From Solimonas sp. K1W22B-7 (lineage in GTDB: Bacteria > Pseudomonadota > Gammaproteobacteria > Nevskiales > Nevskiaceae): a DNA stretch of 64,000 bases. Every line of letters starts with the position of its first letter. The first letter of the stretch is position 1. The stretch lies in assembly GCF_003428335.1 (NCBI RefSeq), contig NZ_CP031704.1:558001-622000 (forward strand), given 5' to 3'. Below the pieces are notes generated by a model that saw nothing but the letters and a program-made list of their open reading frames with translations, searched no databases and had not been told where the DNA came from. The position numbers were made by a program, and so were the translations under genes. This document shows positions 18,850-27,500 of the stretch, one piece after another.

Positions 18850-18965
18850 CCCTCTCCCGCTGGCGGGAGAGGGTGGGGTGAGGGTGGAGCCTTCAATCGG
18901 CGGCGCAGTGCGTAACCGCCACTGCACCACCCTCACCCCAGCCCTCTCCCGCTAGCGGGAGAGGG
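18850..18965. repeat. 116-base intergenic repeat, copy 1
   Basis: Each end carries CCCTCTCCCGC-(T/C)-(G/A)-GCGGGAGAGGG palindromes; inside are GGGTGAGGGTGGAGCCTTCAA and CCGCCACTGCACCACCCTCACCC. A second copy lies at 40202-40318 in the opposite orientation. Confidence 0.85.
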
Positions 18966-18985
18966 AGTAAAGCACGTCAGCCGCC

Positions 18986-19825
18986 CTACGACTTTTGCTG
19001 CTGCGGCAACTGCTCCAGCACATGTGCCAGCACGTCGCCGAGGTTCTGCTTGATCGCCCGCTCCATCGCGCGCGCCACTTCGGCGTCCACCGCGATGTCG
19101 GCCACCGGGCGCAGCTTCCAGATGGTTTCCGCCAGGCGCGGCACTTCGCTGGCCGGCGGCAGCTTGCCCTGCATGTACGGCGCGAACACGTGCTCCACGA
19201 TCAGCTGCACGATGCCGTTGGCGGCACGCTCGACGTTGCCGCGCAGCATGCGCACGATGTCCAGCAACTCCGACAGCGGGATGCCCATGGCCACCAGCTC
19301 ACCGGCGGCGTGGATCAGCTGCGGGCGCGGCGCGCGGAAGCGCAGGCCCTCGGACTGCAGGATGTCCAGCTCCACCGCCTTGCGCAGCACCGGAGCGATC
19401 TCGGAAGCCTTGATGCCCTTGCCGAGCAGCTTCACCAGTTCCGGCATCGTGAAGTAGCCGGGCAGTTCCTCGGACCAGGGCGTGGTCAGCGCGGACTCCA
19501 GGCCCAACAGCTGGCGCAGGTCCTGGCCCTGTTCCCAGGCGCCGATCAGTTCCGCGATGTTGGCCAGCGTGTAGCCGCGATCCAGCAGCTGGCCGATCAG
19601 GCGCAGGCGTGCCAGGTGCGAAGCGGTGTAGATGCCGGTGCGGCCGCGCTTCTCCGGTGGTGGCAGCAGGCCGCGGTCCTGATAGGCACGGACGTTGCGC
19701 ACGGTGGTATCGGCCGCGCGCGCCAGTTCGTCCACGGTGTATTCAGAGCCGTCGCGCAGCCCGCCCTTGGGTGCTCCGCGCCGCGGCTTGGCGGCTGGAG
19801 TGTCCGCCCCTGATTTCCTTTTCAT
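18986..19825 (-). CDS. MerR-family transcriptional regulator
   Basis: 279 residues from the ATG at 19825; the frame stays open into the ubiA gene opposite but that part is shadow. A basic N-terminal tail (1-25) precedes a winged helix-turn-helix of MerR type: YTVDELARAADTTVRNVRAY followed by RGLLPPPEKRGRTGIYTASH and LARLRLIGQLLDRGYTLANI. The C-terminal 180 residues are helical, possibly a ligand-binding or dimer domain, with no Cys cluster, so a metal sensor of the CueR/MerR sort is unlikely. Its start lies 6 bases from that of ubiA on the other strand, so it could control ubiA or itself. Confidence 0.88.
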   Translation of the reverse strand: MKRKSGADTPAAKPRRGAPKGGLRDGSEYTVDELARAADTTVRNVRAYQDRGLLPPPEKRGRTGIYTASHLARLRLIGQLLDRGYTLANIAELIGAWEQGQDLRQLLGLESALTTPWSEELPGYFTMPELVKLLGKGIKASEIAPVLRKAVELDILQSEGLRFRAPRPQLIHAAGELVAMGIPLSELLDIVRMLRGNVERAANGIVQLIVEHVFAPYMQGKLPPASEVPRLAETIWKLRPVADIAVDAEVARAMERAIKQNLGDVLAHVLEQLPQQQKS

Positions 19826-19831
19826 GCCAAG

Positions 19832-20743
19832 ATGATAGCGCAGCTGCGAGACTTTTTTACCCACCCCGCCACAAGCATGCGCGCCAAACTTGCCGACTAC
19901 GCCCGCCTGATGCGCCTGGACCGGCCCATCGGCATTTACCTGCTTCTCTGGCCCACCCTCTGGGCCCTGTGGTTTGCCGCCGGGGGGCTGCCGCCGGGGC
20001 ATGTGCTGCTGGTCTTCGTGCTGGGCACCGTGCTGATGCGCTCGGCCGGCTGCGCCATCAACGACTTTGCCGACCGCGACTTCGACCCCCACGTGGCCCG
20101 TACCCGCGAGCGCCCCCTGGCCGCCGGCCGGGTCAGCCCGCGCGAGGCGCTGATCCTGTTTGCCGGGGTCTGCCTGCTGGCGCTGGCCCTGCTGCTGTCG
20201 CTGGGCAACCTGCAGGTGGTGCTGTGGTCGGTGCCGGCGGTGCTGCTGGCGGCGGCCTATCCCTTCATGAAGCGCTGGATCTCGATTCCGCAGGCGGTGC
20301 TGGGTCTGGCCTTCTCCTGGGGCATCCCCATGGCCTGGGCAGCGCTGGGCCTGGAGGTGGACTGGGCCAGGGTCCTGCCGCTGATGGCGGCGAACATCGC
20401 CTGGGTCATCGCCTACGACACCTGGTACGCCATGGTGGACCGCGAGGACGACCTGAAGCTGGGCGTGAAGTCGGCGGCGATCCTGTTCGGCCGGCATGAC
20501 CGCCTGGTGATCGCCCTGCTGCAGGGCGGGGCGCTGCTGCTGCTGATCCAGCTCGGCCAGAACACCGGGCGCGGCGAGTACTACAACGGCGGCATCGCCG
20601 TGGCCTCGATGCTGGCGGTGTACCAGCAGTGGATCACCCGCGGCCGCGAGCCGGCACGCTGTTTCCAGGCTTTCCTGAACAACCACTGGTTCGGTGCCGC
20701 GATCTTCATCGGATTGGCGCTGGATTACGTACAGAGAGCATGA
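19832..20743 (+). CDS. ubiA: 4-hydroxybenzoate octaprenyltransferase
   Basis: 303 residues from the ATG at 19832; Met16 (19877) is an alternative and would leave more room for a promoter. A polytopic membrane protein with the UbiA motifs NDFADRDFD (first Asp-rich site binding the prenyl diphosphate) and DTWYAMVDREDD (second). LLLWPTLWALW and SWGIPMAWAA are typical of the bacterial enzyme. It joins 4-hydroxybenzoate to the polyprenyl tail in ubiquinone synthesis. The usual neighbour ubiC (chorismate lyase) is not here. The stop overlaps the next start (ATGA). Confidence 0.95.
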   Translation: MIAQLRDFFTHPATSMRAKLADYARLMRLDRPIGIYLLLWPTLWALWFAAGGLPPGHVLLVFVLGTVLMRSAGCAINDFADRDFDPHVARTRERPLAAGRVSPREALILFAGVCLLALALLLSLGNLQVVLWSVPAVLLAAAYPFMKRWISIPQAVLGLAFSWGIPMAWAALGLEVDWARVLPLMAANIAWVIAYDTWYAMVDREDDLKLGVKSAAILFGRHDRLVIALLQGGALLLLIQLGQNTGRGEYYNGGIAVASMLAVYQQWITRGREPARCFQAFLNNHWFGAAIFIGLALDYVQRA

Positions 20744-21588
20744 AGATCAAAATCCTGCTGTCCGCCCTGGCCCTGCTGCTCGCCGGCTGCGCCACCCGCA
20801 TCGGCGCCACCGGCGCCCCTGCCAAGATGCCGGAGACCGACGTGGCCTACACCGTGCAGAAGGACATGACCTACACCCCGGCCGGCTGGCCCGTGGCATT
20901 GCAGGCCGATCTCTGGCGCCCGGCGGTGGGCGGCGCCAAGCCGGCGGTGCTGCTGGTGCATGGCGGCGGCTGGACCGGCGGCAAGCGCCAGCACATGGAC
21001 AGCATCGCCAAACGCCTGGCCGGGCGCGGCTACGTGGTGATGAACATCAGCTACCGCTTCGCGCCGCAGTACCGTTACCCGGCGCAGATCGAGGATGCGC
21101 GCGAGGCGCTGCACTGGCTGCGCGCCAATCACGAGGCCCTGCAGGTGGACCCGCAGCGCATCGCCGCCTGGGGCTACTCCGCCGGTGCGCATCTCGCCGC
21201 GCTGCTGGGCGCTGCCGACGCCGTGCCTGCGGATCGCGTGCAGGCGGTGGTGGCCGGCGGCATCCCCGCCGACTTCCGCTACTACCCCAAGAGCCCGCTG
21301 ATCGGAAAGCTGATGGGCACGACGCTGGCCGACGACAGCGCCGGCTGGACCGCCGCCTCGCCGGTGACCCGCGTCGGCCGCGGCAGCCCGCCGTTCTTCC
21401 TCTATCACGGCAGCTGGGACACCACCGTCGGCGACAAGAACGCCCATGCGATGAAGGTTGCGCTGGATGCGGCGGGCGTCGCCAACGAGCTGTACATCCT
21501 GCACGGGCTCGGCCACATCCCGGCGTTCTTCTTCGACGGCGGCGCGGTGAAGGCAGGGATCGCGTTCCTGGATCAGCGCATGCCTTGA
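20740..21588 (+). CDS. alpha/beta-hydrolase (esterase) lipoprotein
   Basis: 282 residues starting with a lipoprotein signal and lipobox LAGC (Cys near residue 17). HGGGW forms the oxyanion loop of the HSL/carboxylesterase group. The nucleophile is Ser147 in GYSAG, an acid is likely in HGSWDTTV and the His in LHGLGHIPAF. It should be a membrane-anchored esterase of unknown substrate. It is translationally coupled to ubiA; no reason for the link is apparent. It is followed by a REP palindrome that may end or stabilise the transcript. Confidence 0.88.
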   Translation: MKIKILLSALALLLAGCATRIGATGAPAKMPETDVAYTVQKDMTYTPAGWPVALQADLWRPAVGGAKPAVLLVHGGGWTGGKRQHMDSIAKRLAGRGYVVMNISYRFAPQYRYPAQIEDAREALHWLRANHEALQVDPQRIAAWGYSAGAHLAALLGAADAVPADRVQAVVAGGIPADFRYYPKSPLIGKLMGTTLADDSAGWTAASPVTRVGRGSPPFFLYHGSWDTTVGDKNAHAMKVALDAAGVANELYILHGLGHIPAFFFDGGAVKAGIAFLDQRMP

Positions 21589-21600
21589 GTGTTCTTTTTC

Positions 21601-21655
21601 GTGGGAGCGGCCTTGGCCGCGATCTTTCAAAGATCGCGGCCAAGGCCGCTCCCAC
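21601..21655. repeat. REP-like perfect palindrome
   Basis: A 55-base element with 27-base perfectly complementary arms around one central C; it begins GTGGGAGCGGCCTTGGCC. It belongs to the GTGGGAGCGG...CGCGA family seen also at 23713, 44401 and 53019. Confidence 0.9.
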
Positions 21656-21675
21656 GGAGGAATGACGATCTCGCG

Positions 21676-22170
21676 CTAGCCCTCGTAAGCCGTCTGCAGC
21701 GCCGCGATATCGAGCTTCTTCATCTTCAGCATCGCATCGATCACGTGGCTGGCCTGCTGCGCCGTGCCCTTCATCCACTCGCCCATCTGCGCCGGCACGA
21801 TCTGCCAGGACAGGCCGTAGCGGTCCTTGAGCCAGCCGCACTGCTGCGCCTCCGGATCGCCGCCCTCGGAGAGCGCGAGCCAGTAGTGGTCGATGTCTTC
21901 CTGCGTGCGGCAGTTCACCTGCAGCGAGATCGCCTCGCTGAACTTGAACACCGGGCCGCCATTGAGCGCCGTGAACTTCTGCCCGTCCAGCTCGAACTCC
22001 ACCGTCATCACGCTGCCGGGCTGCTTCTGGTGGAGTTCCTGCCCGGCCTCGGTGAAGTGGGTGAGCTGGGTGATGCGCGAGTTGGGGAAGACCGTGATGT
22101 AGAACTTCGCGGCCTCTTCGCCCCGGTCGTCGAACCAGAGGCAGGGGGTGATGGTCTGGATGCGGTCCAT
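21676..22170 (-). CDS. VOC-family protein (PhnB / 3-dmu-9 type)
   Basis: 164 residues from the ATG at 22170, with GGAAGAG ahead; 12 upstream codons are open but unlikely. ITPCLWFDDRGEEAAKFYIT and SITVFPNSR-like beginnings are typical of the PhnB branch of the vicinal-oxygen-chelate fold. The ending (CGWLKDRYGLSWQIVPAQMG) matches proteins labelled 3-demethylubiquinone-9 3-methyltransferase-like, a name that does not imply that activity. Real substrates are unknown. It lies directly after dbpA on the same strand. Confidence 0.88.
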   Translation of the reverse strand: MDRIQTITPCLWFDDRGEEAAKFYITVFPNSRITQLTHFTEAGQELHQKQPGSVMTVEFELDGQKFTALNGGPVFKFSEAISLQVNCRTQEDIDHYWLALSEGGDPEAQQCGWLKDRYGLSWQIVPAQMGEWMKGTAQQASHVIDAMLKMKKLDIAALQTAYEG

Positions 22171-22208
22171 GCGGGGCTCTTCCTTGCGGTGATGACGCTC
22201 AGACAATC

Positions 22209-23615
22209 TTAGACAATCTCCCGCACGCGGAATTTCTTCCCTTTGATCTTGCCGTCGCGCAGGGCCTGCAGCGCCTTCTTGGCCAGCTTCTTGTCGATGG
22301 CGAAGTAGGTGCGCGTGTCGAAGGTGTTGATCTTGCCGATGGCGCCGTTGGGGATGCCGGCCTCGCCGGTGAGGGCGCCGAGCAGGTCGCCGGGGCGCAG
22401 CTTGTCGCTGCGGCCGCCGTCGACGCAGAGCGTGACGACGTTGGCGGGCAGGGGACGGTCGGCGGAGAAGGCGCCCGAGACCAGCTTGCCGACGTCGAGC
22501 TTGGTTTCCAGGCGCTGCTCGATGGCGGTGACGCGGGCATGCTCGCGCCCGGCGAACAGGTGCAGCGCCAGGCCGGTGGCGCCGGCGCGGCCGGTGCGGC
22601 CGACGCGGTGCACGTGCACGTCGGGATCGGCCGGCAGCTCGTAGCTGATCACCGCGGCGAGGTTCTTGATGTCGAGGCCGCGTGCGGCGATGTCGGTGGC
22701 CACCAGGATGCGGAAAGTGCCGTTGGCGAACTGCACCAGCACCTCGTCGCGGTCGCGCTGGTCGATGTCACCGTGCAGCGCCGTCACCGAGAAGCCGCGC
22801 TTGGACAACTGCGCCTCCACTTCCTGCGCGTCGTTCTTGGTGTAGCAGAACACCAGCGCGGACTCCGGCTTGTGCACGCTGAGCAGGTGCGCCAGGCCGT
22901 CGAGGCGGCGCGAGGCATCCACTTCGTAGAATTTCTGCTCGACCTGCGCGGTGGTGGTGGCGGTGTCGGTCCGCGCTTCCACTGGCTTGTTCTGCAGGCG
23001 CTTGCTGACCGCGCGCACTTCGTCGGGGAAGGTGGCGGAGAAGAACAGCGTCTGGCGCGTCTTCGGCGCCAGCTCCACGATGGCGCGGCTGGCCTGCTCG
23101 AAGTCGGCGTCGAGCATGCGGTCCGCCTCGTCCAGCACCAGCACGCGGAGGCTGTCGAGCTTGAGCGTGTTCTGCTCCAGGTGCTCCAGCACGCGGCCAG
23201 CCATGCCGACGATGATGTGCGGCTCGTGCTCCAGCGAGGCCAGCTGCGGGCGCTTGGAGATGCCGCCGCTGAGGATCGACAGCTTGATGTTGGGCAGGCA
23301 GCGCGCCAGCCGGCGGATTTCCTTGGCGATCTGGTCGGCCAGTTCGCGCGTCGGGCACAGCACCAGGGCCTGTACCTGCTTCAGTTCGGGGTCGATGCGC
23401 GACAGCAGGCCCAGGCCATAGGCCGCGGTCTTGCCGCTGCCGGTGCGGGCCTGGCCGATGACGTCGCGGCCTTCCAGGATCAGCGGCAGGCTCAGCGCCT
23501 GGATCGGCGTCATCTGCCGGTACTCCAGCGAGTCCAGCGCCTGCAGCAGGGCAGGGTGCAGGGGCAGGCTGTTGAAGGGCTGGGAGGGCGGCTGCGCCGG
23601 GGGCTTGGTTTCCAC
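22209..23615 (-). CDS. dbpA: ATP-dependent RNA helicase DbpA
   Basis: 468 residues of DEAD-box type: Q motif YRQMTPIQALSLPLIL, motif I ARTGSGKT, Ib PTRELADQ, II DEADRML, III FFSATF and VI HRVGRTGRAG. The C-terminal 75 residues (VVTLCVDGGRSDKLRPGDLL, then GEAGIPNGAIGKINTFDTRT) are the DbpA RNA-binding domain, which recognises hairpin 92 of 23S rRNA. It acts in assembly of the large ribosomal subunit. It is transcribed toward the VOC gene, with a REP pair upstream. Confidence 0.96.
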   Translation of the reverse strand: METKPPAQPPSQPFNSLPLHPALLQALDSLEYRQMTPIQALSLPLILEGRDVIGQARTGSGKTAAYGLGLLSRIDPELKQVQALVLCPTRELADQIAKEIRRLARCLPNIKLSILSGGISKRPQLASLEHEPHIIVGMAGRVLEHLEQNTLKLDSLRVLVLDEADRMLDADFEQASRAIVELAPKTRQTLFFSATFPDEVRAVSKRLQNKPVEARTDTATTTAQVEQKFYEVDASRRLDGLAHLLSVHKPESALVFCYTKNDAQEVEAQLSKRGFSVTALHGDIDQRDRDEVLVQFANGTFRILVATDIAARGLDIKNLAAVISYELPADPDVHVHRVGRTGRAGATGLALHLFAGREHARVTAIEQRLETKLDVGKLVSGAFSADRPLPANVVTLCVDGGRSDKLRPGDLLGALTGEAGIPNGAIGKINTFDTRTYFAIDKKLAKKALQALRDGKIKGKKFRVREIV

Positions 23616-23712
23616 GAATCACCTTGTTGCGGGTCGCGCCGGACGGTGCGGCGGGCGGATTGTGAGGCTTGGCGCAAGTTTTCGCTGTTTTTCGCCCGTG
23701 GCGGGTCGGGGG

Positions 23713-23787
23713 GTAGGAGCGAGCTTGCTCGCGACCGGTCGGGATGGGTGACCTTCTCCACCTTGTCGCGAGCAAGCTCGCTCCTAC
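23713..23787. repeat. REP-like inverted repeat pair
   Basis: 23-base arms GTAGGAGCGAGCTTGCTC... (23713-23735) and the complement (23765-23787), separated by 29 bases. It lies between dbpA and comF. Confidence 0.9.
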
Positions 23788-23798
23788 CTTTCAAAGCC

Positions 23799-24461
23799 TT
23801 ACGCCGTCCTGGCCACCGCCCAGGCTTCGATCCGGGCGGCCCCCGCCGCCCGGCAGGCCCGGGCCAGTTCGGACAGGGTCGCCCCGGTGGTCATGACGTC
23901 GTCCAGCAGGGCCACATGTAGGCCAGCCAGGGGCCTACTAATAAGGAAGGCGCCGCGCAGGTTGCGGCGGCGTTCGACCGCGCTCAGGCCGATCTGGTCC
24001 GGGGTGGGGCGGTGGCGGACGGCGGCGCGGGGGTCGCTGGGGATGCCGGTCAGGCGGCTCAGCTGGCGGGCCAGTTCGCCGGCCTGGTTGTAGCCGCGCC
24101 GGGCCAGGCGCCAGCGGTGCAGGGGTACGGGCAGGATCAGGTCGGGCCGCGAGGGCAGGCGCGGCGCCAGCAGCCGGCCCAGGCGCGCGGCTTCGATGAA
24201 GCGGCCCTGGTACTTCAGGCGATGAATCCCTTGCTGGACAGGCACTTCCAGGCGAAACGCGGTCCAGGCCGAGTCGTAGGCCGGGGGCTTGGCGGCGCAA
24301 TGGCCGCAGCGTTCGCCATGGATCTGGGGGCGGGCGCAGCCGGGGCAGGCGGGGTCGTTCCAGGGCAGGCCGGCCTGGCAGTCGGGGCAGGCATCGCTGC
24401 CGGGGGCGTCGCACCAGGCGCAGGCGGCCGGGAACAGGGCATCGAGCCAACCGTCAACCAT
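23799..24461 (-). CDS. comF: ComF-family protein (phosphoribosyltransferase-like)
   Basis: 220 residues from the ATG at 24461. An N-terminal Cys-rich zinc-finger-like part has four CxxC pairs (CAWC, CPDC, CPGC, CGHC). The type I phosphoribosyltransferase domain follows, with the PRPP loop VALLDDVMTTGAT near the C-terminus. LPVPLHRWRLARRGYNQAGE is the ComF signature. The family is needed for DNA uptake in naturally competent bacteria and has a role in ssDNA transit across the inner membrane. It faces bioB across 74 bases, as in Pseudomonas and other gammaproteobacteria. Confidence 0.93.
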   Translation of the reverse strand: MVDGWLDALFPAACAWCDAPGSDACPDCQAGLPWNDPACPGCARPQIHGERCGHCAAKPPAYDSAWTAFRLEVPVQQGIHRLKYQGRFIEAARLGRLLAPRLPSRPDLILPVPLHRWRLARRGYNQAGELARQLSRLTGIPSDPRAAVRHRPTPDQIGLSAVERRRNLRGAFLISRPLAGLHVALLDDVMTTGATLSELARACRAAGAARIEAWAVARTA

Positions 24462-24535
24462 GTGGCATGGTCCCTGGTTGACAACATCTGCCTCCAAACC
24501 GAAACTGCTGCCCACGATTCATAGGGAAAACGTTC

Positions 24536-25627
24536 ATGAGTACCGATCTGCGCCACGACTGGACCCGCGAAGAGGTCCAGGCCCTGTTCGAGTTGCCTTT
24601 CAGCGACCTGATGTTCCGCGCCCAGAGTCTGCACCGGCAGAACTTCGACGCCAACAAGGTGCAGCTGTCGACGCTGCTGTCGATCAAGACCGGCGCCTGT
24701 CCGGAGGACTGCGGCTACTGTCCGCAGTCGGTGCGCTTCAATACCGGCCTGAAGACAGAGCCGTTGATGGACGTGGACGCGGTGCTGGAAGCGGCGCGCG
24801 AGGCCAAGGCCAACGGTGCGGCGCGCTTCTGCATGGGCGCGGCCTGGCGTTCGCCGAAGGACCGCGACCTGGCCAAGGTCGAGGACATGGTCAAGGGCGT
24901 GAAGGCGATGGGCCTGGAGACCTGCCTGACCCTGGGCATGCTCAAGGAGCACCAGGCGCAGAAGCTGGCCGATGCCGGCCTGGACTACTACAACCACAAC
25001 CTCGATACCTCGCCGGAGTTCTACGGCAAGATCATCACCACCCGCACCTACCAGGACCGCCTGGACACGCTGCAGCATGTGCGCAGCGCCGGCGTGAAGG
25101 TCTGCTGCGGCGGCATCGTCGGCATGGGCGAGGAGAAGCAGGACCGCGCCGAGCTGCTGCGCCAGCTCGCGGTGATGACGCCGCATCCGGAGTCGGTGCC
25201 GATCAACAACCTGGTGCAGGTGGAAGGCACGCCGCTGAAGGGCGCCGAAGCCCTGCACCCGCTGGAGTTCGTGCGCACGATCGCCGTGGCGCGCATCCTG
25301 ATGCCGAAGGCCTACGTGCGCCTCTCCGCCGGCCGCACGGCGATGACCGAGGAACTGCAGGCGATGTGCTTCATGGCCGGCGCCAACTCGATCTTCTACG
25401 GCGAGAAGCTGCTGACCACCAGCAACCCGCAGAACGCCAGGGACCGCGCGCTGTTCGCGCGCCTGGGCATCTCGCCCGAGGGTGGCAGCTTCGAGCCGGT
25501 TGCCGAACAGGGCCAGCCGCATGCCGATGACCACGAGCAGGGCTGTTGCGGACACGAGCACTCGCACGAAGCGCCGCCGGCGATGATGGCCGAGGGCTGC
25601 GGCAGCGCGACGGCCTGCGCCGAGTAA
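24536..25627 (+). CDS. bioB: biotin synthase
   Basis: 363 residues. The radical-SAM cluster motif CxxxCxxC is Cys55, Cys59, Cys62 ([14 protein letters not shown]). [20 protein letters not shown] and GIVGMGEE are typical BioB segments, and Arg/Asn residues around [10 protein letters not shown] bind substrate. It inserts sulfur into dethiobiotin using [4Fe-4S] and [2Fe-2S] clusters. The last 35 residues are unusual, rich in His, Cys and Glu ([14 protein letters not shown]). It is the first gene of the biotin operon and faces comF. Confidence 0.97.
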   Translation: MSTDLRHDWTREEVQALFELPFSDLMFRAQSLHRQNFDANKVQLSTLLSIKTGACPEDCGYCPQSVRFNTGLKTEPLMDVDAVLEAAREAKANGAARFCMGAAWRSPKDRDLAKVEDMVKGVKAMGLETCLTLGMLKEHQAQKLADAGLDYYNHNLDTSPEFYGKIITTRTYQDRLDTLQHVRSAGVKVCCGGIVGMGEEKQDRAELLRQLAVMTPHPESVPINNLVQVEGTPLKGAEALHPLEFVRTIAVARILMPKAYVRLSAGRTAMTEELQAMCFMAGANSIFYGEKLLTTSNPQNARDRALFARLGISPEGGSFEPVAEQGQPHADDHEQGCCGHEHSHEAPPAMMAEGCGSATACAE

Positions 25628-25652
25628 GTTTTCGCAATCCCGGGCCGCGACG

Positions 25653-27500
25653 ATGGCGAATCGCTCGCTGAACGCCGCGGCCCTGCTGCTGGCGGCGCTG
25701 GCGCTGCTGGAACTGGGGCTGCTGCACCTGGGCTCCGGCCTGGAACACCGATTGTCCGACGCCTTCGTGCGTGCGCAGGCAGGGCTGCTCAAGCCTGACG
25801 CGGACATCGTCATCGTCGATATCGACGAATCCAGCCTGGCGCGCATGCAGGAAGAGGCCGGCAGCTGGCCCTGGCCGCGCGCGGTGCATGCCGACCTGCT
25901 GGCGGGGCTGGAGGCGCAGCAACCGGCGGCGATCGTGTTCGACCTGCTGTTCGCCGAGGCCGACCGCTTCCGTCCCGAGAGCGACCAGGCCTTTGTCGAT
26001 TCGCTGCAGGGCGTGGCCAACGTCTATTTTCCGATGCTGCGGCTCGACGCCGCCGACGATGCGCGCGGCGTGCCGCTGCGCGAGTTCGCCCCGGCGCTGG
26101 GTGCGCTGAAGCAGACCGGCGCGCGCGAGGACGCGCGGGCGATGCTGCTGCTGCCCACGGTGCTGCCGCCGGCGCTGTGGCGCACCGGCGTGGTGAACTT
26201 CCTGGAGGACGACGATGGTGTCGGCCGCCGCTACCCGCTGCGCATGAATCTCCAGGGCTGGGAGCTGCCCTCGCTGCCGGCGCGCGTGGCGCGCGACCTG
26301 GGCTGGCCGCTGCCGCCGGGGGAGGAGCTGCAGCTGCACTGGCGTGGGCGCCCCGGCGCCAGCTTCGAGCACGTGTCCTATGCCGACCTGCACGAGGATT
26401 TCCTGCGCCGCGAGCGCAGGCGGCCGGCCGGCGAATTCCGCGGGCGCGTCGTGGTGATCGGCACCGCTGCCTCGGGCCTGCGTGACCTGCGCGTGACGCC
26501 GATGGGCAGTCTCTATCCGGGCGTGGAGATCCTGGCCACGGCGCTGGACAACCTGAAGAATCAGCGCCAGATGCAGCGGGCGCCGCTGGCGGCGACGGTG
26601 GCGCTGAGCTGGCTGCTGATCGCCCTGCTGTGGCTGGCGTTCCGCCTGCGCGGGCATGCGCTGGGTGTCGGCCTCGGCCTGTCGCTGGTCTCGGCGGGGC
26701 TGATATGGCTGGCCTGGGCGGCGGTGCCGCGGCTGTGGCTGCTGCCGGTGCTGCTGCCGCTGGTCTTCGCCTGGGCCTTCTACTTCACCGGGGCCTTGCT
26801 GGAATACCTGCGCGAGCGCCGCGCACGGCGCCAGGCGGTGCAGATGTTCGGGCGCTTCCTGAACCCGGTGGTGGTCAACAAGCTGATGGAGCGCGGCGAG
26901 ACGGTGGAGTCGCTGTCGGGCAAGCATCACCAGCTCAGCGTGCTGTTCTCCGATATCCGCGGCTTCACCTCGCTGTCGGAGACGCGGCCGCCGCAGGAGA
27001 TCGTGGAACTGCTCAACCGCTACTTCAGCAAGCAGGTAGCGATCGTGTTCCGCCACGGCGGCACGCTCGACAAGTTCATCGGCGACTGCATCATGGCCTT
27101 CTGGGGTGCGCCGATTCCCGATGAGCGTCATGCGCAGAATGCGGTGGCCTGCGCCCTGGACATGCAGAAGGCGCTGCTGGAGTTCCGCCAGGAGCTGGGC
27201 GCGGCGGCGGTGGACTTCGACGTCGGCATCGGCATCCATTCCGGCGCGGCGGTGGTGGGCTTCATCGGCGCCGAGCAGAAGCTGGAATACACCGCCATCG
27301 GCGACACCGTGAACCTGGCCAGCCGCGTCGAAGGCCTGACCAAGGGCGTGGCGCGCATCCTGGTGTCCAGCGAGACCATGGCGCTGTGCGCGAAGCAGTT
27401 CCGGTTCGTGTCACGCGGTTCATTTAAGGTAAAGGGCAGGGCGCAGGAAGTGCAGCTCTACGAGCCTGAATCGGAACCTGAACAGGGAGAAACCTCATGA
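25653..27500 (+). CDS. CHASE2-domain adenylate/guanylate cyclase
   Basis: 615 residues. An N-terminal helix (about 7-25), then a periplasmic CHASE2 sensor (about 35-300; DADIVIVDIDESSLARMQEE and SWPWPRAVHADLLAGL), three membrane helices (about 312-385), and a class III cyclase domain. Key residues are visible: metal ligands Asp434 (LFSDIRGF) and Asp478 (GDCIMAFWG), adenine-selecting Lys543 and Asp551 (KLEYTAIGDTVN), Asn554 and Arg558. The Lys/Asp pair predicts ATP as substrate and cAMP as product. It begins 26 bases after bioB and overlaps the SH3 gene by 4, so it is part of the biotin operon. Confidence 0.94.
   Translation: MANRSLNAAALLLAALALLELGLLHLGSGLEHRLSDAFVRAQAGLLKPDADIVIVDIDESSLARMQEEAGSWPWPRAVHADLLAGLEAQQPAAIVFDLLFAEADRFRPESDQAFVDSLQGVANVYFPMLRLDAADDARGVPLREFAPALGALKQTGAREDARAMLLLPTVLPPALWRTGVVNFLEDDDGVGRRYPLRMNLQGWELPSLPARVARDLGWPLPPGEELQLHWRGRPGASFEHVSYADLHEDFLRRERRRPAGEFRGRVVVIGTAASGLRDLRVTPMGSLYPGVEILATALDNLKNQRQMQRAPLAATVALSWLLIALLWLAFRLRGHALGVGLGLSLVSAGLIWLAWAAVPRLWLLPVLLPLVFAWAFYFTGALLEYLRERRARRQAVQMFGRFLNPVVVNKLMERGETVESLSGKHHQLSVLFSDIRGFTSLSETRPPQEIVELLNRYFSKQVAIVFRHGGTLDKFIGDCIMAFWGAPIPDERHAQNAVACALDMQKALLEFRQELGAAAVDFDVGIGIHSGAAVVGFIGAEQKLEYTAIGDTVNLASRVEGLTKGVARILVSSETMALCAKQFRFVSRGSFKVKGRAQEVQLYEPESEPEQGETS

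Noticed and set aside
18850-18965. CRISPR-like repeat array
   Set aside because: Two palindromic ends with one unique centre, no regular spacers and no cas genes.
21601-21655. Rho-independent terminator after the esterase lipoprotein gene
   Set aside because: A strong hairpin, but no T run follows, and the sequence is that of a dispersed REP element.
24462-24535. Possible BirA operator between comF and bioB
   Set aside because: TTGACAAC and CCAAACC recall half-sites of TTGTAAACC-N15-GGTTTACAA, but no symmetric pair at the right spacing could be found.
25371-27239. Long minus-strand frame opposite the CHASE2 cyclase
   Set aside because: His/Gln/Arg-rich shadow without motifs; the plus frame carries the complete cyclase site.
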